Positions 15,949 through 24,423 of a stretch of DNA of 64,000 nt are shown one piece after another. Every line of letters begins with the position of its first letter. The first letter of the stretch is position 1. The notes under the pieces were generated by a model. That model saw only the letters and a list, made by a program, of their open reading frames with translations. It was not told where the DNA came from and made no database searches. A program made the translations under genes and the position numbers. The stretch is from Pseudogemmobacter faecipullorum (GTDB lineage: Bacteria; Pseudomonadota; Alphaproteobacteria; Rhodobacterales; Rhodobacteraceae). Location of the stretch: positions 1-64,000 of the forward strand of contig NZ_JACDXX010000007.1 in NCBI RefSeq assembly GCF_020539525.1, given 5' to 3'.

Positions 15949-17070
15949 ATGTCCCTCACGCGTGACCAGGTAACTGAGATTCTCGCCACCCTTGCCCTGC
16001 CCGATGGTGGCACCCTGATCTCGCGTGATCTGATCCGGGCGCTTTCAGTAGAGGCCGGAGTGGTGCGCTTTGTGATCGAAGCCGGATCGCCGGATGAGGC
16101 GCGTGGGCTCGTGGCGGTGCAGGCCCGGGCGGAGGCGGCACTGAAACAGGCGGGCGCGGCTTCGGTTCAGGCGGTGCTGACCGCGCATGGCCCGGCAGCC
16201 AAGGCGCCGCCGCCGGAAGTGATCCGCAGCTCGGCGGCACCGGGTGCTGCGGCTTCTGCGCCGCCCTCGCTGAAGATCGGCGGCCATCCGACGCCCCAGC
16301 CCGGCGGGCCGGAGAAACTTTCGGGCATCGACCGCATCATTGCCATCGGCTCGGGTAAGGGCGGGGTCGGAAAATCCACGGTCTCGTCGAACCTCGCGGT
16401 GGCGCTGGCAAAGCAGGGGCGCCGGGTCGGTCTGCTCGATGCTGATATCTATGGGCCAAGCCAGGCGCGGATGATGGGGCTGAGCGAGCGCCCGCGTTCG
16501 GTTGACGGGAAAATCATCGAGCCACTGAAGGCACATGGCGTGACCGTGATGTCGATGGGCCTGCTGATGAAAGAGCGCGAGGCAGTGGTCTGGCGCGGCC
16601 CGATGCTGATGGGGGCTTTGCAGCAGCTCTTGACCCAGGTGCAATGGGGCGAGCTGGATGTGCTGCTGATCGACCTGCCGCCCGGCACTGGCGATGTGCA
16701 GCTGAGCCTGGCGCAGCGCGCGCAGCTGACCGGCGCGATCCTGGTCTCGACACCGCAGGATGTGGCGCTGCTCGATGCGCTGAAAGCGCTGGATATGTTC
16801 AATAAGCTCAAGACCCCGGTGCTGGGTCTGATCGAGAATATGTCGAGCTATCATTGCCCGAACTGTGGCCATGAGGCGCATATCTTCGGCCATGGCGGGG
16901 TTGAGGCCGAGGCAAAGGCGCTGGATCTGCCCTTCCTCGGTGCGCTGCCGCTGGCGCTTGAAGTGCGGGTGGCGGGCGATGAGGGCAGGCCGATCGCGCT
17001 TGGCGAAGGCCCGGTGGCCGCGGCCTATGCCCGCCTTGCTGACCGGCTGATCAAAGGCGGTATCGCCTGA
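15949..17070 (+). CDS. apbC: Mrp/ApbC-type Fe-S cluster carrier ATPase
   Basis: A 373-aa MRP/NBP35-family P-loop ATPase that carries 4Fe-4S clusters to apoproteins in the cytoplasm. An N-terminal DUF59-like domain (residues 1-75) is followed by an Ala/Pro-rich linker and the ATPase: [13 protein letters not shown] deviant Walker [23 protein letters not shown] and the cluster-ligand pair in [15 protein letters not shown] (CxxC). AGGAG lies about 9 nt before the ATG. It is divergent from the DUF1127 gene across a 304-bp gap. Confidence 0.93.
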   Translation: MSLTRDQVTEILATLALPDGGTLISRDLIRALSVEAGVVRFVIEAGSPDEARGLVAVQARAEAALKQAGAASVQAVLTAHGPAAKAPPPEVIRSSAAPGAAASAPPSLKIGGHPTPQPGGPEKLSGIDRIIAIGSGKGGVGKSTVSSNLAVALAKQGRRVGLLDADIYGPSQARMMGLSERPRSVDGKIIEPLKAHGVTVMSMGLLMKEREAVVWRGPMLMGALQQLLTQVQWGELDVLLIDLPPGTGDVQLSLAQRAQLTGAILVSTPQDVALLDALKALDMFNKLKTPVLGLIENMSSYHCPNCGHEAHIFGHGGVEAEAKALDLPFLGALPLALEVRVAGDEGRPIALGEGPVAAAYARLADRLIKGGIA

Positions 17071-17091
17071 GCCCTGCTACCGGCCCGGGCG

Positions 17092-18339
17092 TCAGGGGAT
17101 AAGGCTGAGCGCCATGCCCCCCGCCGCCCCGGCCAGCACCACCGCCCAGGGCGGCAGTTTCCACAGGCTCAGCGCCGCGAAGCAGGCGAGTGCCAGTGCC
17201 AGATCCTGCAGGTTCGCCACGGCTGATGTGAAAACCGGGTCATATAGCGCGGCACCGAGCAGGCCGGTGACCGCCGCATTCGCGCCCGAGATCGCGGCAC
17301 ATGCGCCCCTGGCACGCCGCAACCGGCTCCAGAATGGCAGGGCAGCGATCAGGATCAGAAAGCCTGGGGTGAAAAGCGCGATCAGCGCGATCAGCGCGCC
17401 GGTGAACCCGTCCGGCCCGGGCTGATGCAGCGCGCCGAGCCAGGCGGCAAAGGTGAACAATGGCCCAGGGACAGCCTGGGCGGCGGCGTAGCCGGCAAGA
17501 AACTGCGTCTCGCTGATATGGCCCTGGCCCACCGTTCCGGCTTCGAGCAGCGGCAGCACGACATGCCCGCCACCAAAGACCAGCGCTCCGGCATGGCTGA
17601 AAGTCACCGCCAGGTTAAGGCCCGGCGCGGTCTGGGGCAGCAGCGGCAGGGCAAAGAGGATCAGCGCCAGCGCGATGGCCGCGCCGATGGCAAGGCGGCG
17701 CGGAATGCGGGCCGCCAGGCTGGCGATCCCCTCTGCCGCCAGGGGCGCGGCGCTGCCGCGTAAAAAGGTCAGACCCATAGCCCCTCCGGCGAGGATGGCG
17801 AGGCTCATCCCCAGAACCGGCGGGGCGGCAGCGATCAGGGCCACCGCCAGCACCGCTATCGCGGCTCGGGCGCGGTCGGGGCAGAGGCTGCGCACCATGC
17901 CAAGCACGGCCTGGGCCACCACCGCCACCGCCACCAGCTTCAGCCCGTGAAAGGCGCCGCTGGCGAGCGGGCCCTCCATCCGGCTGGCGCTGAGCGCGAG
18001 GCAGAACAGCAAAAGGGCCGAGGGCAAGGTGAAGCCGAGAAAAGCGAGGAAGGCGCCGCGCCAGCCCGCCCGCAGCAGGCCGAGCGCGAAGCCGGCCTGG
18101 CTTGAGGCCGGGCCGGGCAGAAACTGGCAAAGTGCGACCAGCTCGGCCCAGGCGGCTTCTGACAGCCAGCGGCGGCGGCTGACGAATTCGGCGTGGAAAT
18201 AGCCCAGATGCGCCACCGGCCCGCCGAACGAAGTCAGGCCAAGCCGCAGGAAGACCAGAAAAACCTCGGCGGCGCGGCCCGCCGGCCCGCCCTGCTTCTC
18301 GTCAGCCCGGGCGGTGGTCGGGTCATTGTCTCTGTGCAT
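17092..18339 (-). CDS. chrA: Chromate transporter family protein (long-chain CHR)
   Basis: A 415-aa membrane protein with two homologous CHR domains of about six helices each. FLRLGLTSFGGPVAHLGYFHAEFV (about residues 30-53) and CQFLPGPASSQAGFALGLLRAGWRG are the first-domain signatures; the second half has SHAGALVFGGGHVVLPLL and GYAAAQAVPGPLF. ChrA exports chromate by proton motive force and the wider family may carry other anions; there is no chrB or chrR nearby. Its stop is 22 bp from the apbC stop (convergent). Confidence 0.88.
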   Translation of the reverse strand: MHRDNDPTTARADEKQGGPAGRAAEVFLVFLRLGLTSFGGPVAHLGYFHAEFVSRRRWLSEAAWAELVALCQFLPGPASSQAGFALGLLRAGWRGAFLAFLGFTLPSALLLFCLALSASRMEGPLASGAFHGLKLVAVAVVAQAVLGMVRSLCPDRARAAIAVLAVALIAAAPPVLGMSLAILAGGAMGLTFLRGSAAPLAAEGIASLAARIPRRLAIGAAIALALILFALPLLPQTAPGLNLAVTFSHAGALVFGGGHVVLPLLEAGTVGQGHISETQFLAGYAAAQAVPGPLFTFAAWLGALHQPGPDGFTGALIALIALFTPGFLILIAALPFWSRLRRARGACAAISGANAAVTGLLGAALYDPVFTSAVANLQDLALALACFAALSLWKLPPWAVVLAGAAGGMALSLIP

Positions 18340-18448
18340 GGCGGATCAGTCTCTCAGGATGGGGCGCCGGGCGGCTATACCGCATTGCGGTGACGTTTGG
18401 GTGACGGCTTTGCGACAGCCTCCTGGCCGTAAGGGGGGGCTGCAGGCC

Positions 18449-18502
18449 TGGGATTGCATGGGAGAGATGGGTGCAAAGCGCATGGGACGGGATGGGATGG
18501 GA
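18449..18502 (+). promoter_or_regulatory. MraZ-box-like TGGG cluster 1
   Basis: TGGG occurs at 18449, 18459, 18468, 18483, 18493 and 18498, mostly at 9-10 bp steps. E. coli MraZ binds direct TGGGN repeats spaced by five bases in the promoter of its own operon, so this looks like an autoregulatory operator region. Confidence 0.5.
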
Positions 18503-18605
18503 CTGACCGAGGCGTGCGAATCGCATGGCGGGATTTTATGGAATCTGCCGGGTGTGTTGCGAAGCATCGTCACAGATTTGTCAGATTCCACAGAAATATG
18601 AGGGG

Positions 18606-18634
18606 TTGACAGCTTTTATATCGCAACCTGCGAT
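18606..18634 (+). promoter_or_regulatory. Candidate sigma-70-type promoter for the dcw cluster
   Basis: A consensus TTGACA at 18606-18611 is followed after 17 bp by TGCGAT (18629-18634), which is a weak -10. It lies between the two TGGG clusters and about 500 bp before mraZ. Confidence 0.4.
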
Positions 18635-18662
18635 TGCTCTCTTGCCAATTCGAATAAAAAAA

Positions 18663-18687
18663 TGGGTAGCCATGGAATCGGATGGGA
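18663..18687 (+). promoter_or_regulatory. MraZ-box-like cluster 2, three repeats at exact 10-bp steps
   Basis: TGGGT (18663), TGGAA (18673) and TGGGA (18683) are each separated by five bases, the arrangement reported for E. coli MraZ operators (three TGGGN direct repeats with 5-nt spacers). It lies just downstream of the TTGACA box, well placed for repression. Confidence 0.55.
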
Positions 18688-18755
18688 CTCACTAGATCTG
18701 GGAGTTCATGCTGGCGTGACGCATAGATATTGGATTGCGGGGCGTTTTTTTACCA

Positions 18756-18772
18756 CTAGATCCTGGATCTAG
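18756..18772. promoter_or_regulatory. Perfect palindrome CTAGATCC-T-GGATCTAG
   Basis: Eight-base arms around one central base, preceded by a run of seven T residues (18745-18751). A related half-site, CTAGATCTGG, lies about 65 bp upstream near 18692. It could be an operator or a hairpin in the mraZ leader. Confidence 0.4.
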
Positions 18773-19137
18773 GGCTCGGCTGGAACAAGATATTGCCGAT
18801 CGTCTCCAAGATTTCCCTTGCCAGCCCATGAAATCCCAGGCAAATTAAGCCTACGAAAGACGAAGCGGGCAAAACAAACGTCAGAGGCGGACTAAGACCT
18901 CGAATAAAGGCGATATAAGGCAGCTTACAGGCAAGAACCCTTCGTTCTTTCGAGAGATCCGGCGCGCGAGCGAGCAGACATCTCCCCCAGGTGGCGCGCG
19001 CAGCTGGACGCCCAGCGATGGGACAGTGGCGGATCGGACAGTGGCAGCAGTCCGGTCCGCCCATTTCATTTCCGGGCAGGTGTTTGATTATTAACGGGCC
19101 TTTTGGCCCCCGGGACAACAGAGGCCGTCACAGAGCA

Positions 19138-19641
19138 ATGGCTGAGGCATTCAGAGGCGAATTCTACCAGAAGGTAGATGCTAAGGCGCGGGTCTCGATC
19201 CCTGCGTCTTTTCGCCGTGTTCTGGAGGCCGGTGATCCTGCTTTTGACGGTGCGCGCCCGCGGGTGGTCATGGTCTATGGCGGTGGTGCCTCGCGGCAGT
19301 TTGTCGAATGCTATACCATCAGCCAGATGCGCCTGCTTGAAGACAGGATCCGCAATATGGCCTCGGGCACCCCGGCGCGTAAGGCGCTGGAGCGCAATTA
19401 CATCACCCTGTCGCAGACGGTTGAGGTGGATGAGGATGGCCGCATCGTCCTGCCCGCGAAAGTGCGTGAAAAAACCGGGATGAGTGATGCAGGCGAGGCC
19501 TGTTTCGCCGGGGCCCTGGATACGTTCCAGATCTGGAAACGTGAAGATTACGATGCTGAAATGGCAGCCCAGGAGGAATTTGATCTGGACCTGCCCGATG
19601 GCGCCGATCTGCTCTCACTGCTGCCGCATAACGGAGCTTAA
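19138..19641 (+). CDS. mraZ: Transcriptional regulator MraZ
   Basis: A 167-aa protein with two SpoVT-AbrB/MraZ repeats. The first has EFYQKVDAKARVSIPASFRRVL (residues 8-29) and the second QTVEVDEDGRIVLPAKVREKTG (about 98-119); both show the conserved D(x)K/DGR...P motif of the DNA-binding fold. MraZ is the first gene of the division and cell-wall cluster and usually represses it through TGGG repeats, which are present upstream. It ends 3 bp before the rsmH start. Confidence 0.95.
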   Translation: MAEAFRGEFYQKVDAKARVSIPASFRRVLEAGDPAFDGARPRVVMVYGGGASRQFVECYTISQMRLLEDRIRNMASGTPARKALERNYITLSQTVEVDEDGRIVLPAKVREKTGMSDAGEACFAGALDTFQIWKREDYDAEMAAQEEFDLDLPDGADLLSLLPHNGA

Positions 19642-19644
19642 GCT

Positions 19645-20628
19645 ATGAGTGGGACTGCACCGCATATCCCGGTGCTGCTGACCCCGCTTCTGCAGGCAGT
19701 CGCGCCGGTGGAGGGTGTCTGGGTCGACGGGACTTTCGGGGCAGGGGGCTATGCCCGTGGCCTGATCGGGGCCGGTGCCTCGAAGGTGATCGGCATTGAC
19801 CGTGATCCGCTGGCGCATGAGATGGCCGCGCCCTGGCTGCCGGATTACGGCGGCAAGATCGAGCTGCGGCTCGGCACCTTCTCGGATCTCGATATTCTGG
19901 CGGGCGAGAAGGTCGATGGCGTTGTGCTCGACCTTGGCGTTTCCTCGATGCAGCTCGATCAGGCCGAGCGCGGTTTTTCCTTCCAGAAAGACGGGCCGCT
20001 CGATATGCGGATGAGCCAGGAGGGACCTTCGGCGGCCGATCTGGTTAATACGGCGTCAGATGAGCAGATCGCTGATATTCTTTATCTTTTCGGCGAGGAG
20101 CGCGCCTCGCGCCGCATCGCGCGCGCGATTGTTGCGGCGCGTGAGCTGGAGCCGTTCCGCACCACTTTGCAGCTGGCCTCGGTCATCGCCAAACAGCTGC
20201 CGCGCCCGAAGCCACATGAAAGCCATCCGGCCACCCGGTCTTTCCAGGCAATCCGCATTGCGGTGAATGCCGAATTTGACCAGCTGGCCGAGGGTCTGGC
20301 CGCCGCCGAGCGTGCGCTGAAGCCGGGCGGCAGGCTGGCCGTGGTCACCTTCCATTCGCTCGAAGACCGGATCGCCAAGCGTTTCTTTCAGCTGGCCTCG
20401 GGTTCGGAGCCGGCCGCGAACCGCTACGCCCCGGCCAAAGCCATGGTCGAGCCGCGCTTCAGGCTGCTTTCGAAGAAGGCGATCAGCGCCTCGGAGGAAG
20501 AGCTGGCGCTGAATCCGCGGTCGCGTTCGGCCAAACTGCGGGTGGGCATCCGCACCGAAGCCGCCGCCATTGCCGCGGATGCGGCTGCCCTCGGACTGCC
20601 ACGACCGGAGCGTAAAGGACGAAACTGA
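19645..20628 (+). CDS. rsmH: 16S rRNA (cytosine-1402-N4)-methyltransferase
   Basis: A 327-aa SAM-dependent methyltransferase (MraW) that modifies C1402 in the ribosomal P site. [13 protein letters not shown] and [14 protein letters not shown] carry the SAM-binding motif [19 protein letters not shown] and GPLDMRM are family signatures, as are [13 protein letters not shown] and TFHSLEDRI. It lies tightly between mraZ and ftsL. Confidence 0.97.
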   Translation: MSGTAPHIPVLLTPLLQAVAPVEGVWVDGTFGAGGYARGLIGAGASKVIGIDRDPLAHEMAAPWLPDYGGKIELRLGTFSDLDILAGEKVDGVVLDLGVSSMQLDQAERGFSFQKDGPLDMRMSQEGPSAADLVNTASDEQIADILYLFGEERASRRIARAIVAARELEPFRTTLQLASVIAKQLPRPKPHESHPATRSFQAIRIAVNAEFDQLAEGLAAAERALKPGGRLAVVTFHSLEDRIAKRFFQLASGSEPAANRYAPAKAMVEPRFRLLSKKAISASEEELALNPRSRSAKLRVGIRTEAAAIAADAAALGLPRPERKGRN

Positions 20629-20629
20629 A

Positions 20630-20998
20630 ATGCGCGCTGTGCTTTATGTGCTGACCTTTCTCTCGGTGATTGCGCTCGGGTTCTGGGCCTATCGGGAAAA
20701 CTACGCCACCCAGGCGTCGTTGCGGCAGGTGCGTGGATTGCAGCGTGAAATTTCCAGCCTGCGCGAGGCTTTGCTGGTGCAGAAGGCGGAATGGGCCTGG
20801 CTGAACCGGCCGCAGCGGCTGCGCGAGCTGGTGGATCTGAATTTTGAGCGGGTGCCGCTGATGCCGATGGAGCCGGGTCAGTTTGGCGATGCTGCCCAGG
20901 TGGTGTTCCCGGTGCCGGAACTGCCGGCAATCGACGCGCCGGATGCGGCGCTCGGCGGGGTGGTCAGCACCTCTGGCGGCCAGGGAGAGGGACTTTAA
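20630..20998 (+). CDS. ftsL: Cell division protein FtsL
   Basis: A 122-aa bitopic membrane protein: a membrane helix at residues 3-20 (VLYVLTFLSVIALGFWAY), then a periplasmic coiled coil (about 26-60, LRQVRGLQREISSLREALLVQKAEW) and the LNRPQRLRELVDLNF motif that contacts the FtsB/FtsQ division complex. Recognised by shape and position between rsmH and ftsI. The start is 1 bp after the rsmH stop and it ends 3 bp before ftsI. Sequence conservation is low in this family. Confidence 0.85.
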   Translation: MRAVLYVLTFLSVIALGFWAYRENYATQASLRQVRGLQREISSLREALLVQKAEWAWLNRPQRLRELVDLNFERVPLMPMEPGQFGDAAQVVFPVPELPAIDAPDAALGGVVSTSGGQGEGL

Positions 20999-21001
20999 CC
21001 G

Positions 21002-22792
21002 ATGCGTACACCGCTGCGACCCCTTGCCCGTGTGCTTCAGGCCCGCAACCAGGGCGCTGATCCCGCCTTTATCGAGCGTGAAAATCTCGAAAAGCGCCAT
21101 GAACAGATCCGCGAGCGCAGCGCGCCGCGCGCCTCGGCCCGGCTGGGCCTGCTGGCTCTGGCCTTTGGCTGTGCCTATATGACCATCGGCATCCGCATGG
21201 GCCATCTCGCGGCTTCGGAACCGGCCGAGCCGGTCAGCTCGGCCCCGGGCGCCGAGATCGTGGCGCAGCGCGCCGATATCACCGACCGCAATGGCCGGCT
21301 GCTGGCGACCAATATGTCGACCTCGGCGCTCTATGCCCATCCGCATGATATGGTCGATCCCAGGGCTTCGGCGCAGAAGCTGGCGAAAATATTCCCCGAG
21401 CTGGATGCGGCGATGCTCGAGCGTCGCTTCACCGACGGGCGGCGCTTCATGTGGGTGCGCAAGATCCTCTCGCCGGAACAGATGCAGGCGGTGCATGAAA
21501 TCGGCGATCCGGGCCTGCTGTTTGGCCCGCGCGAGATGCGCCTCTATCCCAATGGCAGCCTCGCGGCGCATATCCTAGGCGGCTATTCCTTCGGCGCCGA
21601 GGGGGTGCATTCGGCCGAGGTGATCGGCACCGCCGGGATTGAGAAAGCCATGGATGCGCGTCTGCGCGATCCGGCCCGGGCGGGCGAGCCGCTGCAGCTC
21701 TCGATTGACCTCACCGTCCAGGCGGCGGTTGAGGAGGTGCTGGGGGCGGGTATCACCATGCTGAATGCCCGGGGTGGCGCGGCGATTGTCATGGATGTGC
21801 GCACCGGCGAGATCATCGCCCTCGCCTCGGCCCCGACCTTTGATCCGAATGACCGCCCGGTGCCGCTGGTGGGCAAGGATGATGAGCCCTCCGACAGCCC
21901 GCTGTTCAACCGCGCCGTGCAGGGCGTCTATGAGCTCGGCTCGGCCTTTAAGATCTTTGCCGCCGCCCAGGCGATGGAACTTGGCCTGGTCTCGCCCGAT
22001 ACCATGGTGGATGCCAATGCACCGATGGTCTGGGGCAAGCATAAGATCAAAGAGTTTGAGGGCAAAAACTACGGCCCGCTGCTCAGCGTGCGCCAGGTGA
22101 TCGAGAAAAGCTCGAACGTCGGCACCGCGCATATCGCGCTGATGATCGGGCCTTTGCGCCAGCAGGCCTTTCTGAAATCCATGGGCTTTTTTGAGCCGAC
22201 ATCGGTTGAGCTGATCGAGGCCCCGGGCGCCAAGCCGCTGATCCCGAAACGCTGGCCCGAGATTGTCACGATCACCACCTCTTATGGTCACGGCATGTCG
22301 GCCAGCCCGATGCATCTGGCTGCCGCCTATGCCGCGATCGCCAATGGCGGGATCTATCTGAAGCCGACGCTGATCAGACAGGAGGGCCGCGCCTCGGGTG
22401 TGCGGGTGATGAGCGAGCGGGTGGCGCGTGATTCCGTGGCCATGCTGCGCGGCGTTGTCACCACCGGCACCGCCAGCCTCGCCGAGGTGCCAGGCTATGA
22501 GGTGGGCGGCAAAACCGGCACGGCAGATAAGCCCAAAAAGTCGGGCGGATATTATAAAGACAAAGTGATCAATACTTTCGCCTCGGTCTTCCCGGCATCG
22601 GATCCGCGCTATGTGGTGCTGGTGACGCTGGATGAGCCCTCGGATAACAGTGGTCCGAGGCCAAAACGGACCGCAGGCTGGACCTCGGTTCCGGTGACGG
22701 CCGAGGTGATCCGCCGGATCGCGCCCCTGCTCGGGATCCGGCCGAAGGTTGAACCCAGGGCCGGTTTCGCGTTAACAGCCGCCGCAAACTGA
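21002..22792 (+). CDS. ftsI: Septal peptidoglycan transpeptidase FtsI (PBP3)
   Basis: A 596-aa class B penicillin-binding protein that cross-links septal peptidoglycan. It has a cytoplasmic N-terminus, one membrane helix (about residues 50-66), a dimerisation domain (QRADITDRNGRLLATNM), and a transpeptidase domain with SxxK in YELGSAFKIF (catalytic Ser), SxN in EKSSNVG and KTG in GGKTGTADKP. Length is typical. It follows ftsL and is followed by murE after 14 bp. Confidence 0.95.
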   Translation: MRTPLRPLARVLQARNQGADPAFIERENLEKRHEQIRERSAPRASARLGLLALAFGCAYMTIGIRMGHLAASEPAEPVSSAPGAEIVAQRADITDRNGRLLATNMSTSALYAHPHDMVDPRASAQKLAKIFPELDAAMLERRFTDGRRFMWVRKILSPEQMQAVHEIGDPGLLFGPREMRLYPNGSLAAHILGGYSFGAEGVHSAEVIGTAGIEKAMDARLRDPARAGEPLQLSIDLTVQAAVEEVLGAGITMLNARGGAAIVMDVRTGEIIALASAPTFDPNDRPVPLVGKDDEPSDSPLFNRAVQGVYELGSAFKIFAAAQAMELGLVSPDTMVDANAPMVWGKHKIKEFEGKNYGPLLSVRQVIEKSSNVGTAHIALMIGPLRQQAFLKSMGFFEPTSVELIEAPGAKPLIPKRWPEIVTITTSYGHGMSASPMHLAAAYAAIANGGIYLKPTLIRQEGRASGVRVMSERVARDSVAMLRGVVTTGTASLAEVPGYEVGGKTGTADKPKKSGGYYKDKVINTFASVFPASDPRYVVLVTLDEPSDNSGPRPKRTAGWTSVPVTAEVIRRIAPLLGIRPKVEPRAGFALTAAAN

Positions 22793-22806
22793 AGGATGAG
22801 GGCGGC

Positions 22807-24306
22807 ATGGCACAGACGGGCGATAAACGGCTCCCGGATCTCGGGCTGAAGGCGCGTCAGGCGCGCGATCCTGTCATCACCGGCGTGACCCTCGACAGCC
22901 GGGCGGTTCAGCCCGGCTTCCTGTTTGCCGCACTGCCCGGCAGCCTGCGCCATGGTGCCGATTTCATCGCCACCGCGCTCGAGCGCGGCGCTGCTGCCAT
23001 CCTGACCGATCCCGCCGGGGCCCTTGCCGGGGCTGAGGCCATCGGCCTGTTCCCGGATGTGGCGCTGGTGATTGTCGATGAGCCGCGCGAGGCGCTGGCC
23101 CGGGCCGCGGCTCTGTGGTTTGGCGCCCAGCCCCAGGTGATGGCGGCGGTGACCGGCACCAATGGCAAGACCTCGGTCGCGACCTTCACCCGCCAGATCT
23201 GGCAGCTCATGGGCCTGAAAGCGATCAATATCGGCACCACCGGGATTGAGGGCGACTGGCAGGCGCCTTCGGCCCATACCACCCCCGATCCGGTGACGCT
23301 GCAGAAGATCCTTGCCGCAGCGGCGGGCGAGGGCGTGACCCATGGCGCGATGGAGGCTTCTTCGCATGGGCTCGATCAGCGCCGGCTGGAGGGGGTTAGC
23401 CTCAAAGCCGCAGGTTTCACCAATCTCACCCAGGACCATCTCGATTATCACGGCACGATGGAGGCCTATTTTGAGGCCAAGGCCGCGCTTTTCACCCGGC
23501 TACTGCCCGATGATGGCGTGGCGGTGATCAATCTCGACGGGGCGATGGGGCCGGAAATGGCCGGGCGCGCACTCGGTCGCGGCCTGGCGGTGATGACGGT
23601 AGGCAAGGGCCAGGCGGGCGGCACAAAGCCCGATCTGCAGATCGCCGCTCAGCGCCCGGATGCGACGGGCCAGGAGCTGCGGCTGATCTGGCAGGGCCAG
23701 CCCTTCCAGACCCGGCTTGAGCTGATCGGCGCTTTCCAGGCCGAGAATGTGGCGCTTGCGGCGGGGCTTGCCATTGCCTGCGGCGCGGCTCCGACGAAAG
23801 TGCTGGCGACTTTGCCCGAGCTGAAAGGCGTGCGGGGCCGGATGCAGCATGCCGCGACCCGCCAGAACGGCGCGGCGGTCTTTGTCGATTACGCCCATAC
23901 GCCCGATGCCATTGCCACCGCGCTCCAGGCCCTGCGCCCGCATGTGATGGGGCGGCTGATCGTGGTCTTCGGCGCCGGCGGCGACCGCGACAGCAGTAAA
24001 CGCCCGCTGATGGGCGCGGCGGCGCGGGAACATGCCGATGTGCTGTTTGTCACCGATGACAATCCCCGTTCGGAAGAGCCAGCCGCCATCCGCGCGGCCA
24101 TCATGGCCGCCTGCCCGGAGGCCAATGAGGTTGGGGACCGCGCCGAGGCCATCCTGCGCGCGGTTGATGCGCTGCAGCCAGGGGATGCTTTGCTGATCGC
24201 GGGCAAGGGGCATGAAAGCGGCCAGATCATCAAAGGCGATATCTTCCCCTTTGATGATGTCGAACAGGCCTCCATCGCGGTGGCCGCGCTCGACGGTCTG
24301 ATCTGA
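22807..24306 (+). CDS. murE: UDP-MurNAc-L-Ala-D-Glu:meso-DAP ligase
   Basis: A 499-aa Mur ligase adding the third residue to the peptidoglycan stem. ATP-binding loop VTGTNGKTSVATFT near residue 117, central domain with TNLTQDHLDYHGTMEAYF, and C-terminal DDNPRSEEP, whose DNPR motif indicates meso-diaminopimelate rather than lysine as substrate. Followed by a dispersed repeat element before murF. Confidence 0.97.
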   Translation: MAQTGDKRLPDLGLKARQARDPVITGVTLDSRAVQPGFLFAALPGSLRHGADFIATALERGAAAILTDPAGALAGAEAIGLFPDVALVIVDEPREALARAAALWFGAQPQVMAAVTGTNGKTSVATFTRQIWQLMGLKAINIGTTGIEGDWQAPSAHTTPDPVTLQKILAAAAGEGVTHGAMEASSHGLDQRRLEGVSLKAAGFTNLTQDHLDYHGTMEAYFEAKAALFTRLLPDDGVAVINLDGAMGPEMAGRALGRGLAVMTVGKGQAGGTKPDLQIAAQRPDATGQELRLIWQGQPFQTRLELIGAFQAENVALAAGLAIACGAAPTKVLATLPELKGVRGRMQHAATRQNGAAVFVDYAHTPDAIATALQALRPHVMGRLIVVFGAGGDRDSSKRPLMGAAAREHADVLFVTDDNPRSEEPAAIRAAIMAACPEANEVGDRAEAILRAVDALQPGDALLIAGKGHESGQIIKGDIFPFDDVEQASIAVAALDGLI

Positions 24307-24323
24307 AATGCGCTGCGCCGCGC

Positions 24324-24396
24324 TTTTCATCTGTCTGAAATTATCCCCGGGGGGAGGGGCCGCCCGGCCCCGCAGGGGGCAGGCAGCCCCCGGCCG
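24324..24396 (+). repeat. Dispersed intergenic element, copy between murE and murF
   Basis: TTTTCATCTGTCTGAAATTA then TCCCCGGGGGGAGGGG, a hairpin GGGGCC.CC-type GC block, and GGGGGC-AGGCA-GCCCCC (about 24375-24391). It is the only long gap (117 bp) in the otherwise tightly packed mraZ-mraY run. Confidence 0.7.
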
Positions 24397-24423
24397 CCTT
24401 CCGTCAACCAGGAGCAAAGGCTC

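Larger units (their letters stand above)
18340..19137. other. Long regulatory region upstream of mraZ
   Basis: About 800 bp without a credible gene between chrA and mraZ. It contains two clusters of TGGG repeats, a TTGACA promoter-like box, an exact palindrome, and a segment (about 18590-18960) visibly richer in A/T than its surroundings. A 120-codon minus-strand frame (18756-19118) lacks a ribosome site and any recognisable domain. Confidence 0.6.

Noticed and set aside
18756-19118. 120-codon minus-strand frame upstream of mraZ
   Set aside because: No ribosome site, no domain, and it covers regulatory palindromes; probably chance.
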